A DNA stretch of 64,000 nucleotides from Stutzerimonas stutzeri (lineage in GTDB: Bacteria > Pseudomonadota > Gammaproteobacteria > Pseudomonadales > Pseudomonadaceae): positions 496,001 to 560,000 of the forward strand of contig NZ_PPXG01000001.1 of assembly GCF_002909485.1 (NCBI RefSeq), read 5' to 3'. The first letter of the stretch is position 1; every line of letters begins with the position of its first letter. The position numbers were made by a program, and so were the translations under genes. Of this stretch, positions 18,004-28,125 are shown piece by piece. Under the pieces are notes generated by a model. It was not told where the DNA came from and searched no databases. It saw only the letters and a list, made by a program, of their open reading frames with translations.

Positions 18004-18648
18004 TTGATTAGGGTGCTGGTGGTCGATGACCACGATCTGGTTCGCACAGGCATCAGTCGCATGTTGGGGGACATCTCCGGACTGCAGGTGATTGGTCAGG
18101 CGGACTCCGGTGAAGATGCCATTCGCAAGGCCCGGGAGCTCAAGCCCGATGTCGTCCTGATGGACGTCAAGATGCCCGGCATCGGTGGCCTCGAGGCGAC
18201 CCGAAAACTGCTGCGCAGCTATCCCGATCTGAAGGTCATTGCAGTGACCATCTGCGAAGAAGATCCTTTTCCGACCCGTCTCCTGCAAGCCGGCGCTGCG
18301 GGCTACCTGACCAAGGGTGCGGCGCTGGAAGAAATGGTTCAGGCCATTCGCATGGTGTTTGGCGGCCAGCGTTACATCAGCCCCCAGATTGCCCAGCAGC
18401 TGGCGCTGAAATCGTTCCAGCCGCAGCTCAGCGAATCACCGTTCGATCTGCTCTCGGAGCGGGAAATCCAAATTGCGCTGATGATCGCCAACTGCCAGAA
18501 AGTACAGAGCATCTCTGACAAGCTCTGTCTCTCGCCGAAGACGGTCAACACCTACCGCTATCGCATCTTCGAAAAGCTGTCGATTACCAGTGATGTCGAG
18601 CTTGCCCTGCTGGCGGTTCGCCACGGGATGGTCGACACCGTCAACTGA
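18004..18648 (+). CDS. gacA: Response regulator GacA
   Basis: 214 residues: a receiver domain with [11 protein letters not shown] and phospho-acceptor Asp54 (LMDVKMPG), then a LuxR-type HTH with [13 protein letters not shown] and [17 protein letters not shown]. GacA pairs with GacS and activates the Rsm small RNAs that control secondary metabolism and motility. The start is TTG with GAGGTG six bases upstream; the conserved N-terminus MIRVLVVDD begins exactly there. The TGA overlaps the uvrC ATG. Confidence 0.96.
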   Translation: MIRVLVVDDHDLVRTGISRMLGDISGLQVIGQADSGEDAIRKARELKPDVVLMDVKMPGIGGLEATRKLLRSYPDLKVIAVTICEEDPFPTRLLQAGAAGYLTKGAALEEMVQAIRMVFGGQRYISPQIAQQLALKSFQPQLSESPFDLLSEREIQIALMIANCQKVQSISDKLCLSPKTVNTYRYRIFEKLSITSDVELALLAVRHGMVDTVN

Positions 18649-20471
18649 TGGCAGAAACCTTCGACTCGTCGGCGTTCCTGGCGGCCTGCAGCGGCCGCCC
18701 GGGCGTTTATCGCATGTTCGATGCGCAGGCCAAGTTGCTTTATGTCGGCAAGGCCAAGAACCTCAAAAAACGCCTGGCAAGTTATTTCCGCAAGACCGGG
18801 CAGGCGCCGAAGACCGCCGCACTGGTGGCCAAGATCGCCCAGGTCGAAACCACCATCACCGCCAACGAGACCGAGGCGCTGCTGCTCGAGCAGACCCTGA
18901 TCAAGCAATGGCGGCCGCCTTACAACATCCTGCTGCGTGACGATAAGTCCTATCCCTATGTGTTCCTCTCGGCCGGCGAGTTTCCGCGACTGAGCATTCA
19001 TCGCGGCGCAAAGAAAGAGCCTGGCCGCTACTTTGGCCCCTATCCGAGCGCCGGAGCGATTCGCGAGAGCCTGAGTCTGCTGCAGAAGGCGTTCTTCGTG
19101 CGCCAGTGCGAAGACAGCTACTACCGAAACCGCACACGGCCTTGCCTGCAGTACCAGATCAAGCGCTGCAAGGCGCCTTGCGTGAAGCTGGTGGACGCGG
19201 ACGAGTACGCCGAAGACGTACGCCATTCAGTGATGTTCCTTGAAGGCCGCAGCAATGCGTTGTCTGAAGAACTCTCACGAAATATGGAAAAGGCTGCGAT
19301 GAATCTGGACTTCGAGCGCGCCGCCGAGATCCGCGATCAGATCGGCATCCTGCGCCGCGTGCAGGACCAACAGAGCATGGAAGGCGGCACTGGCGACGTG
19401 GATATCGTCGCCGCGGTGGTCAGCCCGGGCGGTGCCTGCGTTCACCTGATCACCGTGCGTGGCGGCCGGGTGCTGGGGAGCAAGAATTTCTTCCCGCAGG
19501 TAGCGATCGAAGAAAGTGTCAGCGAAGTGCTGCAGGCGTTCCTTGAGCAGTACTATCTGGCCGCTATCGAGCGCGATCTGCCAGGCGAGCTGATCGTCAA
19601 CGCTGTGCATGAGGATTTCCCCACGCTTATCAACGCCATCGCCGAGTTGCGTGGCTTCGATCTGACGATTACTCACCGCGTGCGTGGCACGCGTGCGCGC
19701 TGGCAGCAGTTGGCTTTGACCAACGCCGAACAGGCGATGGGCGCTCGCCTGGCCAATCGTCAGCATCTATCGGCTCGCTTCGAGGCATTGGCCGAGGCGC
19801 TGGAACTGGACGAATCACCGCAGCGCCTGGAGTGTTTCGATATCAGCCATTCCAGCGGTGAGGCGACGGTGGCATCCTGCGTGGTCTTCGGGCCAGAGGG
19901 TCCGCTGAAGTCCGACTACCGCCGCTACAACATTGAAGGCGTCACCGCAGGTGATGACTACGCGGCCATGCACCAGGCACTGTCCCGACGTTTTCGCAAG
20001 GCAGCGGAGGGGGAGGGCAAACTACCGGATATTCTGTTGGTCGATGGTGGCAAAGGCCAGCTCAACATGGCGCGCGAGGTGCTCGAGGAGCTGGCCGTGC
20101 CGGAACTGATCCTGCTCGGCGTAGCCAAAGGCGTGACGCGCAAGCCGGGACTTGAAACGCTCTACCTCAATGATGCAGCGCACGAATTCACGCTCCCGGC
20201 AGATTCACCGGCACTGCACCTGATCCAGCAGGTGCGCGACGAGGCGCACCGTTTCGCCATTACTGGCCACCGCGCAAGGCGCGGAAAAACCCGCCGCACA
20301 TCGACTCTGGAGGCGGTTCCAGGTATCGGCCCGAAGCGCCGGCGCGAACTGCTAACGCATTTTGGCGGTCTTCAGGAACTGTGTAGAGCAAGCCTCGACG
20401 AGATCGCGAAAGCTCCGGGCATCAGTAAAAAGCTTGCCGAGTCGATTTATGCCGCTCTACACAGTGAGTAA
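18648..20471 (+). CDS. uvrC: UvrABC excinuclease subunit C
   Basis: 607 residues. The N-terminal GIY-YIG domain ([25 protein letters not shown]) makes the 3' incision, a UVR motif follows ([12 protein letters not shown]), then the RNase H-like 5' nuclease half ([32 protein letters not shown]), and a C-terminal helix-hairpin-helix pair ([25 protein letters not shown]). Coupled to gacA through a shared A in TGATG, the usual arrangement in pseudomonads. Confidence 0.98.
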   Translation: MAETFDSSAFLAACSGRPGVYRMFDAQAKLLYVGKAKNLKKRLASYFRKTGQAPKTAALVAKIAQVETTITANETEALLLEQTLIKQWRPPYNILLRDDKSYPYVFLSAGEFPRLSIHRGAKKEPGRYFGPYPSAGAIRESLSLLQKAFFVRQCEDSYYRNRTRPCLQYQIKRCKAPCVKLVDADEYAEDVRHSVMFLEGRSNALSEELSRNMEKAAMNLDFERAAEIRDQIGILRRVQDQQSMEGGTGDVDIVAAVVSPGGACVHLITVRGGRVLGSKNFFPQVAIEESVSEVLQAFLEQYYLAAIERDLPGELIVNAVHEDFPTLINAIAELRGFDLTITHRVRGTRARWQQLALTNAEQAMGARLANRQHLSARFEALAEALELDESPQRLECFDISHSSGEATVASCVVFGPEGPLKSDYRRYNIEGVTAGDDYAAMHQALSRRFRKAAEGEGKLPDILLVDGGKGQLNMAREVLEELAVPELILLGVAKGVTRKPGLETLYLNDAAHEFTLPADSPALHLIQQVRDEAHRFAITGHRARRGKTRRTSTLEAVPGIGPKRRRELLTHFGGLQELCRASLDEIAKAPGISKKLAESIYAALHSE

Positions 20472-20505
20472 ACTGTCCCCCGAATTCTGCCGATCAGTGG
20501 TACCG

Positions 20506-21063
20506 ATGAATATTCCGAACCTGCTCACCGTTCTACGCGTGCTGCTGATACCCATCTTCATTTTGCTTTTCTATCTCCCGTTTCACTGGAGCTATCTGGC
20601 CGCGAGCTCGGTATTCACCGTGGCGGCGCTGACCGACTGGCTTGATGGGTACCTGGCGCGCCGTCTGGAGCAGAGCACGCCATTCGGTGCATTCCTCGAT
20701 CCGGTAGCGGACAAGCTGATGGTAGCGGTCGCGCTGGTGCTGCTGGTAGAAGAGCACTCGAACCTGTGGCTGACATTGCCGGCAGCCATCATCATTGGTC
20801 GTGAAATTGTCGTTTCGGCGCTGCGCGAGTGGATGGCAGAGCTGGGCGCGCGAGCGCAGGTGGCGGTGTCGAGTCTGGGCAAGTGGAAGACCGCCGCGCA
20901 GATGGTTGCGCTTGTGGTCCTGCTGGCGAACCCGCCGCAACCAACGATCTGGGTCGGCTTGGGCTATGCGTTGCTGATCGTGGCGGCGGGCCTGACACTG
21001 TGGTCGATGATCAATTACCTGATGGCCGCCTGGCCGCATCTGAGCCCTACCGAAAAGAAATAA
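20506..21063 (+). CDS. pgsA: CDP-diacylglycerol-glycerol-3-phosphate 3-phosphatidyltransferase
   Basis: 185-residue membrane enzyme of phosphatidylglycerol synthesis. The CDP-alcohol phosphotransferase signature is complete: [13 protein letters not shown] followed by [10 protein letters not shown]. About five membrane helices. ATG 20506 ([11 protein letters not shown]) is the family start; the frame runs further upstream inside uvrC but without a supporting site. Follows uvrC and precedes two tRNA genes. Confidence 0.97.
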   Translation: MNIPNLLTVLRVLLIPIFILLFYLPFHWSYLAASSVFTVAALTDWLDGYLARRLEQSTPFGAFLDPVADKLMVAVALVLLVEEHSNLWLTLPAAIIIGREIVVSALREWMAELGARAQVAVSSLGKWKTAAQMVALVVLLANPPQPTIWVGLGYALLIVAAGLTLWSMINYLMAAWPHLSPTEKK

Positions 21064-21132
21064 AAACTTTTTTAATCAAAGGGTTGACGGCAGCATTCGA
21101 TCGTATAGAATGGCGCCCGTCACCAAGACAAT

Positions 21133-21208
<76 letters not shown>

Positions 21209-21254
21209 GTTTGTAAGATCGCGCCGCAGTAATCATGCGGCGCCTTCGTTTTGA

Positions 21255-21328
21255 GGCCGGTTGGCAGAGTGGTTATGCAGCGGATTGCAAATCCGTGTAC
21301 GCCGGTTCGATTCCGACATCGGCCTCCA
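21255..21328 (+). tRNA. tRNA-Cys (GCA)
   Basis: 74 bases including encoded CCA. Acceptor GGCCGGT/ATCGGCC with one G-U pair, anticodon GCA between GGATT and AATCC, T arm GGTTCGATTCC. Confidence 0.97.
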
Positions 21329-21335
21329 TATTGAA

Positions 21336-21368
21336 AAGCCCCAAGCAATCCGTTGCTTGGGGCTTTTT
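21336..21368 (+). terminator. Terminator after the tRNA genes
   Basis: A 13-bp stem (21336-21348 with 21353-21365), TCCG loop, and T-run. Ends the gacA-uvrC-pgsA-tRNA block. Confidence 0.93.
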
Positions 21369-21474
21369 CTTTTGTGCGGGAAAAGAGTAGTTCGTCGCGA
21401 GGCTTTTTCCGACAGTGCGCGATTCCAAAAACGCTATCTATACTGCATGAGCCCTCTCACGCAGGAGAATAGCC

Positions 21475-21720
21475 ATGCGACGCTTCTCAGCCCTTGCCTT
21501 TGCCGTGCTGCTCAGTGCGCCGGCCCTGGCGATGCATTGCCCGATGGACATGGCCAAGATCGACGAGCAGCTAAAGACCAATCCGCCGAAAGATGCAACG
21601 ACGCTGCAACAGGTGCGCGAGTTGCGTGCCGAGGGTGAGCAGCTGCATCAGGAGGGCAAGCACGCTGACTCGGTGCGGGTGCTCGGTAGGGCGCTGTATC
21701 TGTTGGGCCTGAAGCCCTGA
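21475..21720 (+). CDS. Small periplasmic protein, unknown function
   Basis: 81 residues. The N-terminus MRRFSALAFAVLLSAPALA is a clean signal peptide with an AxA-type cleavage site, leaving a mature protein of about 62 residues with two amphipathic helices, one with a RELRAEGEQLHQEGKHADSV pattern. Good AGGAG ribosome site at 21463. I do not recognise the family beyond small conserved pseudomonad proteins. Converges with the next gene with no gap. Confidence 0.75.
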   Translation: MRRFSALAFAVLLSAPALAMHCPMDMAKIDEQLKTNPPKDATTLQQVRELRAEGEQLHQEGKHADSVRVLGRALYLLGLKP

Positions 21721-21915
21721 TCAATGCGCTCGGCGTAGCCCCACCAGCAGCCAGAACAGTAGGCCCAGCACCGGGAAGACGGCGATGCCAATCGCCCAGA
21801 GCGCCTTTGCGCCTACGGTTCGCTCACTTTTGAAGACGCTGATTACCGCTAGCAAATTCAGTGCTATGAGCACCACTGCTGCCGCAATGGCGAGGTACGT
21901 TGTCGAATCGGACAC
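21721..21915 (-). CDS. Small membrane protein, PLDc_N-type
   Basis: 64 residues, two membrane helices joined by FKSERTVGAKALWAIGI, and ending GLLFWLLVGLRRAH. The pattern of a first helix, a Lys-Ala-Leu-Trp segment and a second helix with PVLGLLFWLL matches the phospholipase D N-terminal membrane domain found as a free small protein. Function unknown. Confidence 0.7.
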   Translation of the reverse strand: MSDSTTYLAIAAAVVLIALNLLAVISVFKSERTVGAKALWAIGIAVFPVLGLLFWLLVGLRRAH

Positions 21916-22019
21916 TTCTCACACTCCTGACGGTTCACTTATGAGGCCGTGAACTGCACAGGACGGTTCCGTTCGGCGAGGGCCGTGCCGCATTTGCCGC
22001 ACAACGTCGAGACGATCGC

Positions 22020-22262
22020 TCAGCCGAGCAGCTGCTGAAGCTCATCGCTGCTGGGCACCTTACCCTCCACGACTATGTCGTCGTCCACTGCGAGCGCCGG
22101 GGTGCGCATGATGCCCGCATCGATGATGGCGTTGACGTCGGAGACTTTCTCAACCTCGAAATCCAGCCCGAGTCTCCGCGCGGCTACCTCGGCATTGGCG
22201 GTGAGTTGTTGGCACTTGGCGCAGCCGGATCCATAAACAGTCAGTTTCAGCGTCTTTCTCAC
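22020..22262 (-). CDS. Thioredoxin-fold redox-active disulfide protein
   Basis: 80 residues. A thioredoxin-like fold with Cys14-Ala-Lys-Cys17 after VYGSG, and the cis-proline segment RTPALAVDD. It is the small thioredoxin type found next to COG0701 permeases. GTG start overlaps the permease TGA, so the two are coupled. Last gene of the leftward arsenic operon; it may reduce the permease or its cargo. Confidence 0.85.
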   Translation of the reverse strand: MRKTLKLTVYGSGCAKCQQLTANAEVAARRLGLDFEVEKVSDVNAIIDAGIMRTPALAVDDDIVVEGKVPSSDELQQLLG

Positions 22263-23623
22263 ATCAGTTGCCCATAGAGATAGCCGCTGAGCGTGGCCAT
22301 AACCACCACCAGCGAGCAGTACACGATCGTTTTCTGGGTGCCGAGCACGGTGCGAATCACCAGCATGTTCGGTAGCGACAATGCAGGACCCGCCAACAGG
22401 ATCGCCAGCGCCGGGCCCTTACCCATACCCGCGCCCAGCAGGCCTTCGACAATGGGCACCTCGGTCAGGGTGGAAAAATACATGAACGCGCCCAATACCG
22501 AGGCGAGGAGGGTGGAGGTGAAACTGTTATCGCCGACAGCCCAGACTACCCATTCGCCGGGGATCAGCCCTTCATGGCCAGGGCGGCCGAGCAGCATGCC
22601 GGCGATCAGTACTCCGCCAAGCAGCAACGGCATGATCTGCTTGGTGAAGTCCCAGCTCTGCCCAACCCATTCCTGACCTGCCGCATTCTCGCGACTGGCT
22701 TGAAGCATAAGCCCGGCGATGCCAATAACCATCGCCAGTTCTGGCCATTGCGGCGCAAGCAGAGCGCTCACCGCGACCAGCGCGCCAATAGCTAGCAGTG
22801 GCTTAACCGACCACTTCCAACGGCGTACCAGTAGTGTTGCCAGCAATATCGCGAGGAGCGCGGTGATTGGCCATTTCCACGCGTGAATCACCATCCAGGT
22901 CGCGCTATCGGCGCTCGCCCAGTTGGCGAATACCAAGATGCCTATCATCAAGCTGAACAACGCCACGATGTCACCAATTGGGTGCCCATCGTCGTCATCG
23001 GCGAAGCCACGTGCTCCCTTGGCTGCACGCGCAGCCTCCTCATGGCGGTAGAGCAAATGCATGATGGCGCCGATCACGAGAGCGAAGACAATGGCGCCCA
23101 CAGCACGAGCAATGCCAAGTTCAGCACCCAGTATCTTGGCGGTGACCACGATGGCCATGACATTGATCGCCGCGCCCAGGCCCGCGCCGCGTTTGTAGAT
23201 GCCGCCGAACAGCGGCAGCACGGTGCATGAACATACAGCCAACAGCGTACCGGCGACGGACGCCACACCAAAAGCAACCGGCTTCGGCGAGGCCGGGCCT
23301 AAGTGCTTCATTACCGCACCCTGGCTGATGTAGACCGCCATCGCCCCGGCTATGACAAATGCCGGTAACAGGCAAAGAATCACATGCTCACGAGCGTACC
23401 ACTGGGTCAGGCGCAGGCCTTCGAGCACCGCGTTCTCGAAGCGCGGCTGCCCCAGTGGCAGAAAAAAGATCAACAGGAACGCCGCACACATCCCGAGAAG
23501 CACCTTGGCTTCGATAGCATGACCCCGCCAGAAGCTCCTTAGATGCGCACTCAACGAAGCCGGCAAATCACTGCCAGGTGCGGGCTGCTCTTGTGCGGGG
23601 CTGTCCATGTCGATGGTCCTCAT
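22259..23623 (-). CDS. COG0701 permease (ArsP/DUF318 family)
   Basis: 454 residues with about ten membrane helices. Conserved pieces include CSCTVLPLFGGIYKRGAGLGAA with a Cys-Ser-Cys motif in a helix, and a repeat-like region AGPALSLPNMLVIR. ArsP members export trivalent organoarsenicals; other members are of unknown use. The position in an arsenic operon next to acr3 and a thioredoxin supports an arsenic-related export role, but the substrate is inferred. A second ATG lies five codons downstream. Confidence 0.8.
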   Translation of the reverse strand: MRTIDMDSPAQEQPAPGSDLPASLSAHLRSFWRGHAIEAKVLLGMCAAFLLIFFLPLGQPRFENAVLEGLRLTQWYAREHVILCLLPAFVIAGAMAVYISQGAVMKHLGPASPKPVAFGVASVAGTLLAVCSCTVLPLFGGIYKRGAGLGAAINVMAIVVTAKILGAELGIARAVGAIVFALVIGAIMHLLYRHEEAARAAKGARGFADDDDGHPIGDIVALFSLMIGILVFANWASADSATWMVIHAWKWPITALLAILLATLLVRRWKWSVKPLLAIGALVAVSALLAPQWPELAMVIGIAGLMLQASRENAAGQEWVGQSWDFTKQIMPLLLGGVLIAGMLLGRPGHEGLIPGEWVVWAVGDNSFTSTLLASVLGAFMYFSTLTEVPIVEGLLGAGMGKGPALAILLAGPALSLPNMLVIRTVLGTQKTIVYCSLVVVMATLSGYLYGQLM

Positions 23624-23697
23624 TAGACTGCATTGATGGTAGCCAGCCTGTACGCAGCCCTGCTGATCAGGATCAAGCGCGGGTCAGTGTTCCTCTC

Positions 23698-24777
23698 TCA
23701 ATCAGCAGGCAGTGCGCGGTTATACCAGTCACGACTGTGGTTGATGCTGCGCACCAGCCAGAGCATGACCGGCACCTCGATTAACACGCCCACAACGGTC
23801 GCAAGGGCTGCACCGGAATTGAAACCATAGAGCACGATGGCAACGGCAACCGCCAGTTCGAAGAAGTTCGAGGCACCGATCATCGCCGAAGGGCCGGCGA
23901 CATCATGGCGAACCAGAAAGCGACGGTTGAGCCAATAGCCGAGCCCGGCGATGAACAGTGTTTGCAGCAGGATCGGTACCGCTAGCATGGCGATGATCAA
24001 CGGCTGAGCAACGATCGCTTCGCCCTGGAAGGAGAACAGAAGCACCAGGGTTGCCAGTAGCGCCACGATGGAGAACGGCTGGACCTTCGCCAGTGCCGCC
24101 TGGAAGGCCTGTTCACCGCGCTTCATCAGCCGGCCGCGAATGAACTGGGCGATGGCCAGCGGAATTACGATGTACATCACCACCGAGAGCAGCAGGGTGT
24201 CCCAGGGCACCGGGATCGAGGACACGCCGAGCAGCAGCGCGACGATTGGCGCAAAAGCGAACACCATCACCACGTCGTTGAGCGCCACCTGGGTCAGGGT
24301 GAAGTTGGCGTTGCCGTTACAGAGATTACTCCAGACGAAGACCATCGCCGTGCAGGGTGCGGCGCCGAGAAGGATCAGGCCGGCCATGTAGCTATCGAGC
24401 TCGGAAGCCGGGAGCCACGGGGCGAAAACATGCTTGATGAATATCCAGCCAAGCAGGGCCATGGTAAATGGCTTGACCGCCCAGTTGACGAACAGGGTGA
24501 TGCCCATGCTCGCCCGTTGCGCATAGACCTCCCGTAGTGCCGAGAAATCGATCTTCATTAGCATTGGGATGATCATCACCCAGATCAGCAGACCGACAGG
24601 GATGTTCACGTGGGCGATTTCCAGCGCACCGACCGCTTGTGCAGCGGCGGGCATGCCCAGGCCGAGGAGGGTGCCGGCAATGATGCAGAGGAACACCCAA
24701 AGCGTCAGATAACGCTCGAAAAAGCCGAGTGGGGCGCCGGCGGCTTTCTTGCCGACCACTTCACATTGACTGGACAT
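23698..24777 (-). CDS. acr3: Arsenite efflux permease Acr3
   Basis: 359 residues, about ten helices. Acr3 hallmarks are visible: MIIPMLMKIDF, LGAAPCTAMVFVWSNL with the essential Cys, and MIGASNFFELAVAVAI near the end. Acr3 exports arsenite using the proton gradient. Second in the leftward operon after arsO, which ends 45 bases upstream. Confidence 0.95.
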   Translation of the reverse strand: MSSQCEVVGKKAAGAPLGFFERYLTLWVFLCIIAGTLLGLGMPAAAQAVGALEIAHVNIPVGLLIWVMIIPMLMKIDFSALREVYAQRASMGITLFVNWAVKPFTMALLGWIFIKHVFAPWLPASELDSYMAGLILLGAAPCTAMVFVWSNLCNGNANFTLTQVALNDVVMVFAFAPIVALLLGVSSIPVPWDTLLLSVVMYIVIPLAIAQFIRGRLMKRGEQAFQAALAKVQPFSIVALLATLVLLFSFQGEAIVAQPLIIAMLAVPILLQTLFIAGLGYWLNRRFLVRHDVAGPSAMIGASNFFELAVAVAIVLYGFNSGAALATVVGVLIEVPVMLWLVRSINHSRDWYNRALPAD

Positions 24778-24822
24778 CGGTATCTAACCTTCTCGCAAGA
24801 TGATCGGGATTACGTATGTTGC

Positions 24823-25908
24823 TTATTTCGGGCGCTGCGTCGGCGTCGAGGCAAGCGTTTGGACGACCTCGTCGACGGTACTTCGCGCAGTGCGGGTGAC
24901 CCCGATCAGCGTGGCGGACGCCGCGCCAGTCCAGTCGCCGTAGCCCACCAGCCAAAGCTTGGGCTGTTTCACGACGCGCGTGCCCTCTACCTGAACCTTG
25001 CCATCAGCCTCGATGACGTCCAGCTCACGAAGGTGATCCAGCGCCGGACTGAACCCAGTGCACCAGATCACCGCATCGAGCGCGACATGACGACCGTCGT
25101 CCCATTCGATACCGCTTTCGGTGAAGCGTACGAAAGGCCGTTCAGCCACCAGTACTCCGCGCGCTCGGGCCTCACGTACCGGCGGCACCATCACGATGTC
25201 ACCGAAACCGCCCGCCGGCTCGTCGATGCTGCGACCCTCTTGCTGCGCCCTCCAACGCTCGGTGGCGCGTTCGAACAGCACGCGGCCGTCTACGTCATCG
25301 GGCAGAAATGCTGGCGTGTCCTTTGTGATCCATAGCGTTTCGCTGACTTTGGAAACCTCGGCCAGAATCTGTGCCCCAGAGTTGCCGCCACCCACCACCA
25401 TGACCCGCTTACCCGAGAAGGGGGTCGGATCATGGTAGTTAGCCGAATGAAGCTGAATTCCCTGAAAGCGCTCGCGGCCCTCATAAGGCGGGATAATTGG
25501 TTTGCTCCAGGTACCGGTCGCGCTGATTACTGCCCGCGCGAGCCATTGCTGGTGGCCGGCTTGCACCTGCCAGAGATCGTCGCGGTGACTGACCGTGTCG
25601 ACGCGAACTGGCCGCTGGATCGGAAATCGATAGCGGTCTTCGTAACGTCGTAAATAATCGATAACGTCGTTGCGCGTAGGGGTGCCTGGCTCGGACTGAG
25701 CGGGCATTGGCCAGCCGGCAATCGAACTCCAGGCAGCAGGTGAGAATAGCCGCAGCGATGCCCAGGTGTGCAACCAGGCGCCGCCAGGGCTGGACTGCTC
25801 ATCGAGCAGCAGATATGACAACGAAGTACGACGCAGGAAGTAGGCGGTCGCCAGGGCGGATTGCCCTGCACCGATGACGATGACATCGACGACGTTGGAT
25901 GCTGTCAT
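24823..25908 (-). CDS. arsO: ArsO-type flavin-dependent monooxygenase
   Basis: 361 residues. Two Rossmann motifs: [15 protein letters not shown] for FAD near residue 10 and [13 protein letters not shown] for NADPH near residue 168. An ATG motif ([10 protein letters not shown]) and CTGFSPAL belong to the flavin monooxygenase family. ArsO genes are common in pseudomonad ars clusters; the reaction is not settled. ATG 25908 has GAGAGG six bases upstream; a TTG one codon earlier is less likely. First gene of the leftward unit, divergent from arsC. Confidence 0.85.
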   Translation of the reverse strand: MTASNVVDVIVIGAGQSALATAYFLRRTSLSYLLLDEQSSPGGAWLHTWASLRLFSPAAWSSIAGWPMPAQSEPGTPTRNDVIDYLRRYEDRYRFPIQRPVRVDTVSHRDDLWQVQAGHQQWLARAVISATGTWSKPIIPPYEGRERFQGIQLHSANYHDPTPFSGKRVMVVGGGNSGAQILAEVSKVSETLWITKDTPAFLPDDVDGRVLFERATERWRAQQEGRSIDEPAGGFGDIVMVPPVREARARGVLVAERPFVRFTESGIEWDDGRHVALDAVIWCTGFSPALDHLRELDVIEADGKVQVEGTRVVKQPKLWLVGYGDWTGAASATLIGVTRTARSTVDEVVQTLASTPTQRPK

Positions 25909-25937
25909 CAACAGCCTCTCTTCGGGAAAGTAGATTT

Positions 25938-25961
25938 ATTCGTTTATGGATATATACGAAT
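25938..25961. promoter_or_regulatory. ArsR-type operator candidate, arsO side
   Basis: Inverted half-sites ATTCGT and ACGAAT separated by 12 bases. The first 16 bases match 26074-26089 at 13 of 16 positions. It lies within 30 bases of the arsO start, in an AT-rich divergent promoter region. Confidence 0.6.
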
Positions 25962-26073
25962 TAAAGAATATACGCCTCCTCCATTGCTCTATGCAAACCT
26001 TGGAATAATCCTATTTTGACATGGCATAGGCGTCGGCAATATGTGCTTTACTTGCTTATACGGCAAACAATAT

Positions 26074-26089
26074 ATTCGCTTATGCATAC
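26074..26089. promoter_or_regulatory. ArsR-type operator candidate, arsC side
   Basis: ATTCGCTTATGCATAC, near-copy of the site at 25938. Located 18 bases before the arsC start, where ArsR binding would block the rightward operon. Confidence 0.6.
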
Positions 26090-26107
26090 CTACTGGAGAG
26101 CGGCTTC

Positions 26108-26521
26108 ATGTCCTACAAAGCGAGCGTTTTGTTCGTTTGCGTTGCCAATTCGGCACGTTCTCAACTCGCCGAGGCGCTACTGCGGCATACCGACTCGGTG
26201 CATTTCGAAGCCTTCAGTGCTGGTACTGCTCCCACTCAGGTTGACGCCCGCGCACTGGCAGCGCTGGAGCAGCTCGGCGTGCCATCTGAAGGGTTGCGCA
26301 GCAAGTCGCTGGCGGAGCTGGACCGGCAGCAGTTCGATTACGTAATCACGTTGTGTGACAAATCATCGCTGGAATGCCATGCATTGCCGGGCGCCGGCGA
26401 ATATATCGCCTGGAATTTCGAAGACCCCGCGGTCAGTGAGCATTCGGAGCCGTACCGGCATACGCTCCACGAGATACACGAGCGGATCAAGATGTTCGTT
26501 CTGGTGAAGAACAAGCGCTGA
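26108..26521 (+). CDS. arsC: Arsenate reductase ArsC, thioredoxin-coupled low-molecular-weight phosphatase type
   Basis: 137 residues. The P-loop Cys11-VANSA-Arg17 is followed by the second and third redox cysteines Cys83 and Cys90 (CDKSSLEC), the same spacing as the thioredoxin-dependent ArsC class. It reduces arsenate to arsenite. First gene of the rightward operon, directly downstream of the operator candidates, with GGAGAG ribosome site. Confidence 0.93.
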   Translation: MSYKASVLFVCVANSARSQLAEALLRHTDSVHFEAFSAGTAPTQVDARALAALEQLGVPSEGLRSKSLAELDRQQFDYVITLCDKSSLECHALPGAGEYIAWNFEDPAVSEHSEPYRHTLHEIHERIKMFVLVKNKR

Positions 26522-26533
26522 GAAGGTATTCCC

Positions 26534-26890
26534 GTGGTTGAGCACCTGACACCTACCGCCGTATTCAAATGCCTTGCAGACGAGACACGGGTGCGAATCG
26601 CACTGCTCGTTGCTCGTGAAGGCGAGTTGTGCGTTTGCGAGTTGACCTGCGCGCTGGATGAAAGCCAGCCGAAGATCTCGCGGCATCTGGCGCTGCTGCG
26701 CGGCTGCGGAATACTGGAAGATCGCCGTCAAGGCCAATGGGTTTATTACCGGCTCCATCCGCACCTGCCTGACTGGGTGACCGACATGCTGCAGCCGATC
26801 CTGGCCGCGAACAAGAACTGGTTGAGCGACAACGTGCAGCGCCTCGAAAGCATGCGCAACCGCCCCGAACGCGCCAGTTCATGTGCCTGA
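26534..26890 (+). CDS. arsR: ArsR arsenic-responsive repressor
   Basis: 118 residues. A winged helix (SQPKISRHLALLRGCGIL recognition region, DRRQGQWVYYRL wing) with the metal site ELCVCEL: Cys33, Cys35 and nearby Cys39. Arsenite binding there would release DNA. GTG start. It lies second in the operon, 12 bases after arsC, so it is autoregulated. Confidence 0.95.
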   Translation: MVEHLTPTAVFKCLADETRVRIALLVAREGELCVCELTCALDESQPKISRHLALLRGCGILEDRRQGQWVYYRLHPHLPDWVTDMLQPILAANKNWLSDNVQRLESMRNRPERASSCA

Positions 26891-26903
26891 AGCAAGGATG
26901 ACT

Positions 26904-27374
26904 ATGAAGATTCTCTTTCTCTGCACCGCGAACAGTTGCCGCAGCATTCTGGCCGAGGCGCTGTTCAATCACCTTGCGCCGGTCGGCATGCGCGCGTTCA
27001 GCGCCGGCAGCGAGCCAAGAGGCGAAATCAATCCACTGACGCTTGAGGCGCTGGCGCGGGCCGGCATTGCGGCTGATGGCTTGTATAGCAAGAGCAGCGA
27101 TGCGCATCAGGCGCTGAATCCCGACTTCGTCATTACCGTCTGCGACAAGGCCGCTGGCGAAGCGTGCCCGGTGCATTTCGGCCCGGCCACAAAGGCGCAC
27201 TGGGGGCTTGTCGATCCTTCCGAGAGCGTCGGTAGTCCCGACGAAATCGAGGCGACGTTCGATGCCACGCTGGCCAGGCTCAAGCTACGTTTCACCGCGT
27301 TTCTAGCGCTACCGCTCGCACAACTGGATGCCGCTACGCTGAGAACTGAGCTGGCGCGCATTGGCACACTTTGA
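26904..27374 (+). CDS. Second low-molecular-weight phosphatase-type arsenate reductase
   Basis: 156 residues. The P-loop Cys7-TANSC-Arg13, then [13 protein letters not shown] and CDKAAGEAC with Cys80 and Cys88. A paralogue of the ArsC at 26108 but clearly different: a longer C-terminus, seven instead of six residues between the late cysteines, and an extra Cys in the P-loop. It may use a different reductant (glutaredoxin or mycothiol-like) or act on other substrates. I chose ATG 26904 with AAGG six bases upstream; ATG 26898 and GTG 26883 are alternatives. Confidence 0.85.
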   Translation: MKILFLCTANSCRSILAEALFNHLAPVGMRAFSAGSEPRGEINPLTLEALARAGIAADGLYSKSSDAHQALNPDFVITVCDKAAGEACPVHFGPATKAHWGLVDPSESVGSPDEIEATFDATLARLKLRFTAFLALPLAQLDAATLRTELARIGTL

Positions 27375-27393
27375 ACATTGCAGGCCATGCCTA

Positions 27394-28107
27394 ATGAACG
27401 ACGATCTGCCCAATATCGACCCAGATCTACTGGATATGCCTGACCTGGACAAGCTTGCTTCGCCAGCAGGTCCGGAACACAGACCACGTATCCTGCTGCT
27501 CTATGGTTCCAACCGGGAGCGCTCCTACAGTCGTCTGCTGGTACAGGAAGCTGCACGCCTGCTCGAGCGTTTCGGCGCCGAGACGCGCATCTTCAATCCG
27601 GCAGGGTTGCCGCTCCCCGACGATGCGCCGGACAGCCACCCGAAGGTTCAGGAGCTGCGCGAGTTGATGCAGTGGTCGGAAGGGCAGGTGTGGTGTTCGC
27701 CTGAACGTCACGGCTCGATGAGCGCGGTGTTCAAGGCGCAGATCGACTGGGTGCCGCTAGCCATGGGGGCGGTGCGGCCGACCCAGGGCAAGACGCTGGC
27801 GATCATGCAGGTCAGTGGCGGTTCGCAATCGTTCAACGCGCTGAACCAGATGCGCGTACTCGGTCGCTGGATGCGCATGGTCACCATCCCCAATCAATCC
27901 TCAGTGGCCAAAGCCTTTCTGGAGTTTGACGATGCCGGCCGGATGAAGCCCTCGGCCTACTACGACCGCGTGGTGGATGTGATGGAGGAGCTGATCAAGT
28001 TCACCCTACTGGTACGCGGTCGGGCCGACTATCTGGTCGATCGCTATTCGGAACGCAAGGAGTCGGCTGAAGCGCTGTCCCGCCGCGTCAATCAACGCTC
28101 CATCTGA
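27394..28107 (+). CDS. arsH: ArsH NADPH-dependent FMN reductase/organoarsenical oxidase
   Basis: 237 residues. Flavodoxin-like fold with [15 protein letters not shown] (FMN phosphate loop), [22 protein letters not shown] and [20 protein letters not shown]. ArsH oxidises trivalent methylarsenicals to less toxic forms. ATG 27394 is chosen; the frame runs upstream to 27361 within the previous gene. Fits the arsenic operon. Confidence 0.95.
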   Translation: MNDDLPNIDPDLLDMPDLDKLASPAGPEHRPRILLLYGSNRERSYSRLLVQEAARLLERFGAETRIFNPAGLPLPDDAPDSHPKVQELRELMQWSEGQVWCSPERHGSMSAVFKAQIDWVPLAMGAVRPTQGKTLAIMQVSGGSQSFNALNQMRVLGRWMRMVTIPNQSSVAKAFLEFDDAGRMKPSAYYDRVVDVMEELIKFTLLVRGRADYLVDRYSERKESAEALSRRVNQRSI

Positions 28108-28125
28108 CCTCCAGGAATCGCCCGC